Of a stretch of 40,685 nt of DNA, positions 32,111-40,404 are shown in pieces. The translations under genes were made by a program, and so were the position numbers. The stretch covers positions 1 through 40,685 of the forward strand of contig JAETRU010000031.1 in assembly GCA_021769965.1 (NCBI GenBank). Reading direction: 5' to 3'. The notes under the pieces were generated by a model. That model made no database searches and was not told where the DNA came from. It was given only the letters and a program-made list of their open reading frames with translations. Every line of letters begins with the position of its first letter. Position 1 is the stretch's first letter. Origin of the DNA: Eubacterium sp. GTDB lineage: Bacteria > Bacillota > Clostridia > Peptostreptococcales > Anaerovoracaceae.

Positions 32111-32206
32111 ATGACCTCCAATTTGTAAGTTCGCGGATTTACCTGTATACTATAGATTGGAAAAAAACAAAGGTAACAGGGATTACCGCATACAAATGGA
32201 GGTCAT
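32111..32206. other. Long inverted repeat around the transposase start
   Basis: ATGACCTCCAATTTGTA (32111-32127) is complementary to TACAAATGGAGGTCAT (32191-32206) with one bulged base. The interior also pairs in part (GCGGATTTACCTGT with ACAGGGATTACCGC). A transcript across it would hide the GGAGGT sequence. It marks the left side of the mobile element; whether it is its true end is not clear. Confidence 0.6.
32123..32151 (+). promoter_or_regulatory. Promoter of the IS110-family transposase
   Basis: TTGTAA (32123-32128), 17 bases, TATACT (32146-32151). Transcription would start near 32158, almost at the TTG codon that opens the reading frame. It lies within the left inverted repeat. Confidence 0.5.
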
Positions 32207-33179
32207 CAAATGCTACGGAGACGATGCCGTATTTATATGCGGTTATGAAGCTGGCTGCCTCGGCTTCACCCTATATCATCAGCTTACAAGCCATAACGTG
32301 AAATGTGTGATTCTTGCCCCGACTACAATGCCAAAACCAGTCGGCAAGAAAAAAGTGAAAACGGACAAACGTGACGCTGCACTGATCGCCCGGTGTCTTG
32401 CCCATCGTGATTACAGCCCGGTTCATATCCCTACGGAGCAGGATGAGCAGGTCAAAGAGTATATCCGAATGCGGCAGGATCACAAGCTCGCACTGAAAAA
32501 GGTAAAGCAGCAGATCCTCGCTTTCTGCCTGCGCCACAACTATCGGTATGATGCAGCCAAAAGCCATTGGACACAGGCACACCTGCAGTGGCTCCGGGCA
32601 TTAAAGCCGGAAGGTATCTATCAGGAAATCCTGACGGAATACCTCTCCACCTATGATCAACTGACGGATAAGCTGGAACGTTTGGATCACCGCATCGAAG
32701 AACTGGCAGCACAACCTGAATATCAGGAAAAGGTACAGCACATGTCCTGCTTCCTTGGTATTAAGACGCAGACCGCACTTTCTACTCTGGTAGAAGTCGG
32801 CGATTTTAAGCGCTTTGCCAGCGCCCGGCAGTTTGCTTCTTATCTAGGGCTGACCCCAGGGGAGGATTCCAGCGGAGGGGAGAAGAACAGACTTGGGATT
32901 ACCAAAGCGGGAAACAGCCATATACGAACCTTGCTGATAGAAGCGGCTCAGAGTTATACCCGCGGGCAAATCGGACATAAATCCAAAACATTAAAGTCAC
33001 GTCAATATGGCAATCCGGCTGATATCATCACCTATGCCGACAAAGCGAATGAACGGCTGAGGCGGAAGTATTACCGCATGGTGCTGAACCAGGGAAAGAA
33101 AGCCAATGTTGCTAAAACCGCAGTTGCCAGGGAGCTTGCCTGTTTCATCTGGGGAATGATGACAGGGAACACACAATAA
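32157..33179 (+). CDS. IS110-family DEDD transposase, N-terminally truncated
   Basis: The frame encodes up to 340 residues. GYEAG (Glu31) and TDKRDA (Asp70, Asp73) are the E, D and D of the RuvC-like DEDD centre, and the Transposase_20 domain follows (about 195-285: FLGIKTQTALSTLVEVGDF, YLGLTPGEDSSGG with the conserved Ser, KAGNSHIRTLLIEAA). Family members of about 390-400 residues begin about 45 residues earlier with a GID/SIDVHK-type segment carrying the first Asp. That part is absent here and no other frame upstream supplies it, so the enzyme is likely dead. The start could be TTG 32157 or ATG 32196. Confidence 0.85.
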   Translation: MEKNKGNRDYRIQMEVIKCYGDDAVFICGYEAGCLGFTLYHQLTSHNVKCVILAPTTMPKPVGKKKVKTDKRDAALIARCLAHRDYSPVHIPTEQDEQVKEYIRMRQDHKLALKKVKQQILAFCLRHNYRYDAAKSHWTQAHLQWLRALKPEGIYQEILTEYLSTYDQLTDKLERLDHRIEELAAQPEYQEKVQHMSCFLGIKTQTALSTLVEVGDFKRFASARQFASYLGLTPGEDSSGGEKNRLGITKAGNSHIRTLLIEAAQSYTRGQIGHKSKTLKSRQYGNPADIITYADKANERLRRKYYRMVLNQGKKANVAKTAVARELACFIWGMMTGNTQ

Positions 33180-33570
33180 CAGTATTAGGAATATCACATT
33201 GTCTTGGGAATATCAAGACCAAGCCGCCAAAGGGCGGTGCTGCGCAGTCCTGACATTCCCCTGCCACTGTGATTGTGCGCAATTAAGCGTTGTAAGCAGC
33301 ATTCTGCCATTTACAACACAGCAGTTATTAAACTGGAGAGTCTTTGAAAGGGCTTTAGTATCTTTCAAGGTTCGAGCTATCTACGAAAAGCCCATGTTGG
33401 CACGGGACTTCCTGTGATCCACGCAATTAGACGGTAGAGCTCACGGCGGACCATTGACCTGTAGGTAAGGAGAAATCCGAATCCACGTATATCAGAGTGG
33501 CCAATGCCGGGGACTGATATGTCTAAAGCTCTTTCACGGGCTCTCCAGCTAAAATTTAATACGCTTGTGG
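33180..33570 (+). ncRNA. Structured noncoding end of the IS110 element, candidate bridge RNA region
   Basis: No convincing gene lies here. Hairpins in order: GTCTTG/CAAGAC (33202-33220 region), CCGCC-AAAG-GGCGG, TTGAAAG/CTTTCAA (near 33346-33368), and a longer pairing of GAGCT..CTAC with GTAGAGCTC (33374-33442 region). IS110-type elements encode a bridge RNA in a noncoding end: upstream in the IS110 group and downstream in the IS1111 group. Place and size fit the latter. Loop targets cannot be assigned without an alignment of intact copies. Confidence 0.45.
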
Positions 33571-33587
33571 TAATTTTTTCGGAAAAA

Positions 33588-33624
33588 TTGGGTTTTTCTG
33601 CTTCAATTGATCTCAAAAACCCAA
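33588..33624. repeat. 37-bp inverted-repeat element beyond the IS insertion, part 2 of the TTGGG array
   Basis: TTGGGTTTTT (33588-33597) pairs perfectly with AAAAACCCAA (33615-33624). The span is again 37 bp, like the element at 32044-32080, which has the same TTGGGCTTT type arms. It places the IS110 insertion inside the array. The aroK leader follows. Confidence 0.75.
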
Positions 33625-33702
33625 CAGCACTCTTCGCGGCGGCCTGAATATGAAGAGCGTGTATAAATATATAGAAACTGAGAGAAAACAAAGGAGACCA
33701 GT

Positions 33703-34230
33703 ATGAAACAATACGATCAGAATATCGTGCTGACAGGATTCATGGGCACGGGAAAGACGACTGTTGCCAATGCCCTGAAACAGCATTTTCAAATGGAGAT
33801 CATGGATATGGATCAGATCATTGTAGATCGGGAAGGCATGCCTGTTTCAGAGATCTTTCGGGTTCATGGAGAGCCGTATTTCCGGGATGCAGAGACCAGT
33901 CTGCTCATTGAGCTGCAGCAAAAGAAGCATGTGGTCATCTCCTGCGGCGGAGGAACGCCTTTACGGGAAATCAACGTTAAGGAGATGAAGAAAAACGGCA
34001 AAGTGGTTTTGCTGACGGCAGAACCGGAAACGATCTTAGAAAGAGTGAAGGACAGCCATGACAGGCCTTTGCTGGAAAACAATAAAAATGTTTCGTACAT
34101 TACAGAGCTGCTCGCTCAGCGCCGTCCCAAGTATGAAGCCGCTGCGGACATCATCGTTCATACAGACAATAAAAGCGCATCACAGATCTGTGAAGAGATC
34201 ATGGCAAAAGTATATGAAGAAGAACAATAA
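33703..34230 (+). CDS. aroK: Shikimate kinase
   Basis: It phosphorylates shikimate with ATP in the path to chorismate and aromatic amino acids. The 175-residue protein has Walker A GFMGTGKT (12-19), the substrate residues DMDQ, YFRDAETS with the conserved Arg, the CGGGTP loop and the lid RPLL. The length is normal. AAAGGAG stands ahead of the ATG, and a TATAAA box near 33662 may be its -10. It is 15 bp upstream of aroE; the two form a short aromatic operon just right of the array. Confidence 0.95.
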   Translation: MKQYDQNIVLTGFMGTGKTTVANALKQHFQMEIMDMDQIIVDREGMPVSEIFRVHGEPYFRDAETSLLIELQQKKHVVISCGGGTPLREINVKEMKKNGKVVLLTAEPETILERVKDSHDRPLLENNKNVSYITELLAQRRPKYEAAADIIVHTDNKSASQICEEIMAKVYEEEQ

Positions 34231-34245
34231 AACGGAGGCAATCAT

Positions 34246-35181
34246 ATGGATACAAGAATTTCCGGCAAAACCAGACTGCTGGGCGTGATCGGCAAGCCTG
34301 TCGGCCATTCGGGATCACCGGTCATGTACAATTTCTGCTTTGATTATTATGGGCTGGATGGCGTGTATCTGGCCTTTGAGTGTGACGAATCCCAGGTGAA
34401 GGATACCATTGCGGCCATACGCAGGCTCAATATGCGGGGCGCCAATGTGACCATGCCCTGCAAGCGGGAAGCGGCCCGCAATATGGACAGGCTGTCTCCC
34501 GCGGCAAAGTTTATTGGAGCGGTGAACACCATTGTCAATGACAACGGAGTGCTGACCGGACATATCACTGACGGCATGGGCGTGGTGCTGGATCTGGCGG
34601 ACCACGGACATTCTATCAAGGACAAAGATATCGTGCTGCTGGGCGCGGGAGGCGCGGCCATGGCTATCATGGTGCAGTGCGCGCTGGATGGCGCGAAATC
34701 GGTGACCGTCTTTAACCGGGGCAGAGAAGCGCTGGAAAAAGCCCGGTCTGTCGGAGAAAACATGAAAGCTGACGGCGTGGCGTGCAGGATGGAATTTTTC
34801 CCTGTGGCTGAAAATGCTTTGATGCACGACCGCATTAGGACTGCGGATATTTTGATCAACGCGACTTCCGCAGGTATGCGTCCTATGGCGGAAGGGGTCT
34901 CTCTGATCACAGACATGACTGCCTTCCACGAGGATCTGGTGGTCTACGACGTGATCTATAATCCGCCGGTCACAAAACTGATGCAGGACGCTCTGGACAA
35001 CGGCTGCAGGCCGGAGAACGTCATCGGCGGCAAAGGTATGCTGCTGTGGCAGGGAGCGGGCGCTTTCAAGCTGTATTCCGGTCTGGATATGCCGGCCCAG
35101 GAACTGAAGGCGTTTCTGGCACGGCGGGAGAAAGAAGGAACGGAACCGCTTATGGATATTGCTGAAAACGTGCCGTATTGA
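34246..35181 (+). CDS. aroE: Shikimate dehydrogenase
   Basis: It reduces 3-dehydroshikimate to shikimate with NADPH. The 311-residue protein is longer than the usual 270-290. Marks are GKPVGHSGSP for shikimate binding, NVTMPCKREA with catalytic Lys73 (usually NVTIPHK), the ITDGMG with Asp109, the nucleotide-binding GAGGAA, and NATSAGM. The change of PH to PC before the Lys is found in quinate/shikimate-type members, so quinate could also be a substrate. GGAGG precedes the ATG. It ends in a terminator at 35218-35256. Confidence 0.93.
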   Translation: MDTRISGKTRLLGVIGKPVGHSGSPVMYNFCFDYYGLDGVYLAFECDESQVKDTIAAIRRLNMRGANVTMPCKREAARNMDRLSPAAKFIGAVNTIVNDNGVLTGHITDGMGVVLDLADHGHSIKDKDIVLLGAGGAAMAIMVQCALDGAKSVTVFNRGREALEKARSVGENMKADGVACRMEFFPVAENALMHDRIRTADILINATSAGMRPMAEGVSLITDMTAFHEDLVVYDVIYNPPVTKLMQDALDNGCRPENVIGGKGMLLWQGAGAFKLYSGLDMPAQELKAFLARREKEGTEPLMDIAENVPY

Positions 35182-35217
35182 TGTAATATGATGTGATACA
35201 TAGAAAGAAGTCGGCTT

Positions 35218-35256
35218 AAGCTGCTGCCCCGGGAAACTGGCGGCGGCTTTTCTTTT
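35218..35256 (+). terminator. Terminator of aroKE
   Basis: AAGCTGCTGCC (35218-35228) pairs with GGCGGCGGCTT (35239-35249) using G-U pairs, and TTTCTTTTT follows. It lies 37 bp past the aroE stop. A TAAAAT -10 box for the next gene follows at about 35269. Confidence 0.75.
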
Positions 35257-35311
35257 TCAGCGAAATGTGGTAAAATTCCTGTATGTTGTTCTAAAGATAG
35301 GAGTGAAATAG

Positions 35312-36502
35312 ATGACATACGATTTTTCAAAGATCATAGACAGGAGCGGTACATACGCTTTGAAGTGGGACGTGGCTGACGGAGAACTGCCCATGTGGGT
35401 GGCGGATATGGAATTTCAGGCCGCGCCGGAGATCCGGGCAGCGATCCAAAGGCGGGCAGAACATGGCATTTTCGGCTACACCGTGCCGCCGCAGGCCTGG
35501 TATGAAGCATATATAAACTGGTGGAAGGAGAGACATAACTTTGTCATGAAGAGAGAATGGCTGGCCTTCACCACCGGCGTGATCCCGGCGGTATCCACAG
35601 CTGTGCGTCAGCTGACACAGCCGGGAGAGGGCGTGGTGGTGCTGTCACCGGTCTACAACCACTTTTACATTTCCGTCGAGGATAACGGCCGCCGCGCGGT
35701 GGAGAGTCCTTTGATCTACGAGGACGGCGCGTACCGTATCGACTTTGATGATCTGAAGTCCCGTCTGGCAGACAGAAGCAACAGGCTGCTGGTATTCAGC
35801 AATCCTCACAATCCTACGGGAAACCTCTGGGACCGGGAGACGCTTGCCAGAGTGGGGGAACTGTGCGACAGATATGACGTGCCGGTCGTGGCTGACGAGA
35901 TCCACTGTGATCTGACCGACCCGGGTCTGGGCTACGTGCCGTTCGCGTCGGTGTCTGAGGCCTGCGCACGCCGGAGTATCACCTGCATCGCCCCAACAAA
36001 GGCGTTCAATATCGCGGGGCTGCAGACCGCGGCGATCTGCGTGCCCGATCAAAGACTTCGCCGTTTGATGAAAAAAGGTCTCAGTCAGGCTGACGCGGCA
36101 ATGCCGGGAGCTTTTGCCATTGACGCGGCCATCGCAGCCTTTACAGAGGGCGGACCGTGGCTGGATGCGCTGCGGGAATATCTGGCGGAGAACAAAAGGA
36201 CAGTCAGAGAATTTCTGCGGGAGCAGCTGCCGCAGGTAAGCGTTTCTGACGCGCCGGCCACTTATCTGATGTGGCTGGATCTCAGCAGAGCAGCCGCAGA
36301 CGGCAGTGATCTCTGCGGTTTTATCCGCCGGGAGACAGGCCTGTATCTCAGCACCGGCGAGATATTCCGCGGCAACGGCTCTTCCTTTGCGCGGATGAAT
36401 ATTGCCTGCCCGCGGGATATGCTTATGGACGGACTTGCAAGGCTGAAGCGGGGCGTTACGGCCTACGACGGCTGCGGAGGTGACGGCAGATGCGTTCGGT
36501 AA
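35312..36502 (+). CDS. MalY/PatB family PLP-dependent aminotransferase / C-S lyase
   Basis: The 396-residue enzyme of fold type I has the PLP Lys230 (APTKAFNIAGLQ), NPHNPTG at 164-170, Asp195 of VVADEIHCDL and an N-terminal LPMWVADMEFQAAPEI typical of MalY/PatB. Members cleave cystathionine or cysteine to release sulfide, or act as aminotransferases. AGGAGTG lies ahead of the ATG. Its end overlaps the HAD gene by 13 bp, so the two are translated together. Confidence 0.92.
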   Translation: MTYDFSKIIDRSGTYALKWDVADGELPMWVADMEFQAAPEIRAAIQRRAEHGIFGYTVPPQAWYEAYINWWKERHNFVMKREWLAFTTGVIPAVSTAVRQLTQPGEGVVVLSPVYNHFYISVEDNGRRAVESPLIYEDGAYRIDFDDLKSRLADRSNRLLVFSNPHNPTGNLWDRETLARVGELCDRYDVPVVADEIHCDLTDPGLGYVPFASVSEACARRSITCIAPTKAFNIAGLQTAAICVPDQRLRRLMKKGLSQADAAMPGAFAIDAAIAAFTEGGPWLDALREYLAENKRTVREFLREQLPQVSVSDAPATYLMWLDLSRAAADGSDLCGFIRRETGLYLSTGEIFRGNGSSFARMNIACPRDMLMDGLARLKRGVTAYDGCGGDGRCVR

Positions 36503-37185
36503 TGAAGCGGCAGACAGCGCCTTCGCTCAAAGCTGCTGTTTTTGACATGGATGGTCTGATCTTTAATTCAGAGCGGATCGTCCAGCGGACCTGGCAGGAC
36601 GCAGGAGAGGTCCTGGGGTATCCGGATCTGGGAGAACAGATCTACCATACCATAGGTTTTAACCGTGCCCGCAGAGCAGAGTATTTTAAAAAAGTCTATG
36701 GAGAGGATTTTCCTTACGCGCTGTTCGTCGAAAAGGCGGCGGCACGGTTTCAGGAGATCGTGGATACAGAGGGGCTTCCTGTGAAACCCGGTGTCAGAGA
36801 ACTGATGACCGCCTTGAAGGAAAACGGCATTTCCATCGGTCTGGCAACTTCCGCTTCCGGCGATTACGCAAAGGCGTCACTGGAGGAAGCCGGTCTCTGG
36901 CATTTCTTTGACGGATGGATCTTCGGGAACATGGTGACGCGCAGCAAGCCGGACCCTGAGGTGTATATCAAAGCGTGTCAGGCCATAGAGGTTTTACCGG
37001 AGTACGCCGTGGCGCTGGAAGACGCGCCTTCCGGCGTGATCTCTGCCAGCGCTGCGGGTCTTCGGGTCATTATGGTGCCGGATCTGGTCGAGCCTGAGCA
37101 GGAGATCCGGGCAAAGGCATGGATGGTGAAGCCTTCTCTGACAGATGTACTGGACGAGCTGCGGGAAGAGGGCGTTCTCAAATGA
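36490..37185 (+). CDS. HAD-superfamily phosphatase/phosphoglucomutase-like hydrolase
   Basis: The 231-residue protein has motif I FDMDGLIFNS (Asp19 and Asp21), motif II TSASGDY, motif III Lys in RSKPDPEVY and motif IV LEDAPSGV, with an alpha-helical cap after motif I. This is the beta-phosphoglucomutase-like subfamily, whose substrates are mostly phosphosugars. ATG 36490 follows GGAGGTGACGGCAG, a strong ribosome site inside the end of the MalY gene; an in-frame ATG at 36502 is possible. The true substrate cannot be told. Confidence 0.88.
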   Translation: MRSVMKRQTAPSLKAAVFDMDGLIFNSERIVQRTWQDAGEVLGYPDLGEQIYHTIGFNRARRAEYFKKVYGEDFPYALFVEKAAARFQEIVDTEGLPVKPGVRELMTALKENGISIGLATSASGDYAKASLEEAGLWHFFDGWIFGNMVTRSKPDPEVYIKACQAIEVLPEYAVALEDAPSGVISASAAGLRVIMVPDLVEPEQEIRAKAWMVKPSLTDVLDELREEGVLK

Positions 37186-37203
37186 CCAAAATCCGGCAGG
37201 TGA

Positions 37204-37232
37204 TTGACTCGCGGGACAACAATTGGTACAAT
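37204..37232 (+). promoter_or_regulatory. Promoter of feoAB
   Basis: TTGACT (37204-37209), 17 bases, TACAAT (37227-37232) form the best housekeeping promoter in the window. No clear Fur or DtxR box could be placed with confidence in the 50 bp that follow. Confidence 0.8.
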
Positions 37233-37283
37233 AATGAAAGCATAAAAATACGACTTAAAATACAGTAGGAGGAAGACATTAAC

Positions 37284-39683
37284 ATGCGTTTATCAGAATT
37301 GAAAAAGGGTGAAAGTGCCCGGGTTCTTTCTGTGGGCGGAAGCGGCTCCCTGCGGCAGCATTTTCTGGACATGGGACTGATCCCGGGCAAACCCATTACA
37401 TATATGAAAGCGGCGCCTATGGGCGATCCTATTGAGTATCGGATCTGGGGCTATGAACTGACACTGCGTCTTGCCGACGCTGAGGAGATCCAGGTAGAAA
37501 GGATCGATAACGCGCAGGAGCAGCCTGCCGGTGATGAAGGAATGGCAGTAAAGGATTCGCGCAGAGAGACTCAGAGCGGTCATGGAAAGCATGGCGCGGA
37601 ACATCCGGGACTGGGCGAAATGGGAAAATTCCATGTGAAGCAGAAAGGCGCCGAACTGGCTGACGACGTTCTGCTGACCTTCGGTCTGGCAGGCAATCAG
37701 AACTGCGGCAAGACCACTTTATTCAATCAGCTGACCGGATCCAACCAGCATGTAGGCAATTTTCCGGGCGTGACCGTGGATCGAAAGGACGGGCAGATCC
37801 GGAAAAACAAAAATACGCTGGTCACAGATCTGCCGGGCATCTATTCCATGTCTCCGTATACCAGTGAGGAGATCGTGACCAGAGAGTTTTTTCTGGAGGA
37901 CAGGCCCAAAGGCATTATCAATATCGTAGACGCTACGAATATAGAGCGGAATCTGTATCTGACCCTGCAGCTTATCGAACTGGATATTCCTATGGTGCTG
38001 GCTCTGAATATGATGGATGAGGTAAGAGATAATGGCGGAACTATCCATATCAACGAGCTGGAAGCAGCTCTCGGTATTCCGGTCATTCCTATCTCCGCGG
38101 CAAAGAATGAAGGTATCGAGGAACTGATAGATCATGCTATGCACGTGGCGAAGTATCAGGAATGTCCGGGAAGACTGGATTTCTGTGACGCGGAGGGAGA
38201 GGACGGAGGAGCTGTTCACAGAGCTCTCCATTCCATCATGCATCTCATCGAGGATCACGCCAAGGTAAGCGGCGTACCTGTCCGTTTTGCCGCGAGCAAG
38301 CTGATCGAAGGAGATCAGATCATACTGGATAAGCTGAAACTGGATCAGAACGAGCAGGAGCTTTTAGAGCATATCATTCTGCAGCTGGAAAAGGAGAGCG
38401 GCATGGACAGAAACGCCGCCCTTGCCAACATGCGGTTTACTTTTATCGATAAAGCCTGCAGCGCGTCGGTAGTGCGGCCCCATGAGAGCAGAGAGCATCG
38501 CCGCAGTCAGGAACTGGACCGGGTGCTGACCGGAAAATACACGGCGATCCCAAGCTTTGCCGTTATTATGGCTGTAATATTCTGGCTGACCTTCGGTGTC
38601 ATAGGCGCCTGGCTGTCAGATCTGATGGAAAGCGCCATCGGCTGGTTTACAGATGTCTGTGACAGCGCGCTTACGTCGGCCGCGGTCAACGACGTGATCC
38701 ACTCTCTCGTCATCGACGGCGTATTCGCGGGTGTAGGAAGCGTTCTCAGTTTTCTGCCGATCATTGTGACCCTGTTCTTCTTCCTGTCCTTCCTGGAGGA
38801 CAGCGGGTACATGGCCAGGGTAGCTTTTGTCATGGACAAGATATTGAGAAAGCTGGGGCTTTCCGGCCGGAGCTTCGTGCCGATGATCATAGGTTTCGGC
38901 TGCACGGTGCCTGCTATTATGGCCACGAGGACTCTGCCGTCAGAGCGTGACCGGAAGATGACGATTTTACTGACGCCGTTTATGAGCTGTTCGGCGAAGC
39001 TGCCGATATACGGGCTTCTTACGGCGGCGTTTTTCCCGAAAAACGGCGCGCTGGTCATGACAGCTATGTATTTTACGGGAATTCTGGTCGGTGTGCTCTT
39101 TGCAGTTATACTGGATCGGACTAAGTTCAAAGGAGAGCCGGTGCCTTTTGTTATGGAACTGCCTAACTACCGGTTCCCGGGCCTGAAAAGCGTGGGCCGG
39201 CTGATCTGGGACAAGGCCAAGGACTTTATTACCAGAGCGTTTACTGTCATCTTTATCGCGACTATCATCATCTGGTTCCTGCAGACCTTTGATCTGCATC
39301 TCAACGTGGTCAGCGATTCTCACAACAGTATGCTGGCTATGATCGGGGGCTGGATCGCGCCGATCTTTGCGCCGCTGGGCTTTGGCGACTGGCGTGTTTC
39401 AACGGCTCTGATCACCGGCTTTACCGCAAAGGAAAGCGTGGTCAGCACGATGACGGTTCTCATGGGCGGAAGCACGCAGCTTCTTACGACGCTGTTCACG
39501 CCGTTTACAGCTATCGTATTTCTGGTATTCACTCTGCTGTATACGCCGTGCGTGGCGGCTATCTCGGCAGTAAAGCGGGAGCTTGGCGGTAAATGGGCTG
39601 TCGCTGTAGTGTTCCTGCAGTGCTTTGTAGCCTGGGTCGTGGCCTTTGCTGTGTATCTGGCGGGAACCGCGATGGGCTTTTAA
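37284..39683 (+). CDS. feoB: Ferrous iron transporter, FeoA-FeoB fusion
   Basis: The 799-residue protein imports Fe2+. An SH3-like FeoA domain occupies about 1-76 (MRLSELKKGE...LRQHFLDMGLIPG). A linker with several His (HGKHGAEHPG, 100-109) follows. The FeoB G domain starts with GNQNCGKTT (137-145), then VGNFPGVTV, DLPGIYSMSP and NMMD. The membrane part (about 415-795) has two Gate domains and the Cys-containing FGCTVPAIMATRTL and YTPCVAAI. FeoA and FeoB are usually separate genes; fused forms occur in Clostridia and Bacteroidetes. AGGAGG stands ahead of the ATG. A DUF1847 gene follows and may be co-transcribed. Confidence 0.96.
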   Translation: MRLSELKKGESARVLSVGGSGSLRQHFLDMGLIPGKPITYMKAAPMGDPIEYRIWGYELTLRLADAEEIQVERIDNAQEQPAGDEGMAVKDSRRETQSGHGKHGAEHPGLGEMGKFHVKQKGAELADDVLLTFGLAGNQNCGKTTLFNQLTGSNQHVGNFPGVTVDRKDGQIRKNKNTLVTDLPGIYSMSPYTSEEIVTREFFLEDRPKGIINIVDATNIERNLYLTLQLIELDIPMVLALNMMDEVRDNGGTIHINELEAALGIPVIPISAAKNEGIEELIDHAMHVAKYQECPGRLDFCDAEGEDGGAVHRALHSIMHLIEDHAKVSGVPVRFAASKLIEGDQIILDKLKLDQNEQELLEHIILQLEKESGMDRNAALANMRFTFIDKACSASVVRPHESREHRRSQELDRVLTGKYTAIPSFAVIMAVIFWLTFGVIGAWLSDLMESAIGWFTDVCDSALTSAAVNDVIHSLVIDGVFAGVGSVLSFLPIIVTLFFFLSFLEDSGYMARVAFVMDKILRKLGLSGRSFVPMIIGFGCTVPAIMATRTLPSERDRKMTILLTPFMSCSAKLPIYGLLTAAFFPKNGALVMTAMYFTGILVGVLFAVILDRTKFKGEPVPFVMELPNYRFPGLKSVGRLIWDKAKDFITRAFTVIFIATIIIWFLQTFDLHLNVVSDSHNSMLAMIGGWIAPIFAPLGFGDWRVSTALITGFTAKESVVSTMTVLMGGSTQLLTTLFTPFTAIVFLVFTLLYTPCVAAISAVKRELGGKWAVAVVFLQCFVAWVVAFAVYLAGTAMGF

Positions 39684-39711
39684 GGATTTAATTCAGGAGG
39701 ATCTGACGTAT

Positions 39712-40347
39712 ATGAATAAGGAAAAGAAGTTGTCTTGCGTTGACTGCGGCGTTTGCAGCTGCGGCGGCGAAGACGGGAAATATCCTGATTTCTGTCTGAC
39801 GGCCAATATGGACGAAGAGACCAAGGCGGAGATCATGGCATTCTATGAGGATGAGACGAACCGGAAGATCATGCAGACCGCCGCTGGGATAGAGGTAGAC
39901 GGCTACTGCGTGTGGCCGCGGATTCAGGAAACGGTTGAGTTTGCCAGACGGATGGGATTTCATAAGATCGGTATAGCCACCTGTGTGGGACTGATCAGAG
40001 AGAGCCGGACCATAGCAAAGATCTTCAGAAGTCACGGTTTTGAGGTGTACGGCATCGGCTGTAAGGTCGGCGCGGTAGCAAAGACCGATGTCGGCATTGA
40101 CGAAGCCTGCTGCCGGGTGGGATGCAATATGTGCAATCCCATCATGCAGGCAGAGCTTCTGAACCGGGAAGGCACAGAGATGAATATCGTAGTGGGCCTG
40201 TGCGTGGGTCATGACAGCCTGTTTTATAAATATTCCAAAGCGGTGACCACTACTTTGATCGCAAAGGACAGGGTGACCGGCCACAATCCGGCAGCGGCCA
40301 TCTACAATCTGGATTCCTACTACGAGAGGCTGCTGGGAGATAAGTAA
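39712..40347 (+). CDS. DUF1847 Cys-rich protein
   Basis: The protein of about 211 residues starts with a cluster of Cys (SCVDCGVCSCGG...FCLT) suited to a metal or iron-sulfur site, then has ARRMGFHKIGIATCVGLI, IDEACCRVGCNMCNPIMQA and a C-terminal GLCVGHDSLFYKYSKA. These match DUF1847, whose function is unknown; the pattern GLCVGHDxLF is typical. ATG 39712 follows CAGGAGGATCTGACGTAT; the frame open to 39646 overlaps feoB and lacks a ribosome site. Coming 28 bp after feoB, it may be tied to iron supply. Confidence 0.88.
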   Translation: MNKEKKLSCVDCGVCSCGGEDGKYPDFCLTANMDEETKAEIMAFYEDETNRKIMQTAAGIEVDGYCVWPRIQETVEFARRMGFHKIGIATCVGLIRESRTIAKIFRSHGFEVYGIGCKVGAVAKTDVGIDEACCRVGCNMCNPIMQAELLNREGTEMNIVVGLCVGHDSLFYKYSKAVTTTLIAKDRVTGHNPAAAIYNLDSYYERLLGDK

Positions 40348-40373
40348 AAACCAAATCAGGATGAATACACACC

Positions 40374-40404
40374 AAAAGGCCCCGTCTTGCAGGCGGGGCC
40401 TTTT
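40374..40404 (+). terminator. Terminator after the feoAB-DUF1847 unit
   Basis: AAAAGGCCCCG (40374-40384) pairs with CGGGGCCTTTT (40394-40404), and the outer bases CC/GG extend it. It works in both directions. Bases 40405-40536 beyond it hold no gene that I can support. Confidence 0.88.

Larger units (their letters stand above)
32111..33570 (+). mobile_element. IS110/IS1111-family insertion element (approximate ends)
   Basis: The element consists of a long inverted repeat and promoter (32111-32206), the transposase gene and about 390 bp of structured noncoding DNA downstream. Array elements on both sides (last at 32044-32080, next at 33588-33624) show it landed within the TTGGGC array. IS110-type elements have no classical terminal repeats, so the ends given are estimates bounded by the array. 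Confidence 0.65.

Noticed and set aside
32209-32250. Short frame at ATG 32209 behind a perfect GGAGGT
   Set aside because: It ends after 12 codons and is out of frame with the transposase; the ribosome-site-like string is also in-frame coding sequence of the transposase.
33360-33400. tRNA-like T-arm (GGTTCGAGC)
   Set aside because: No acceptor stem, anticodon arm or D-arm could be placed around it.
33377-33691. 104-codon minus-strand frame and a 72-codon plus-strand frame (33199-33417) after the transposase
   Set aside because: Both lie in the structured noncoding end of the IS element, one crosses an array element, and neither has a ribosome site or recognisable domain.
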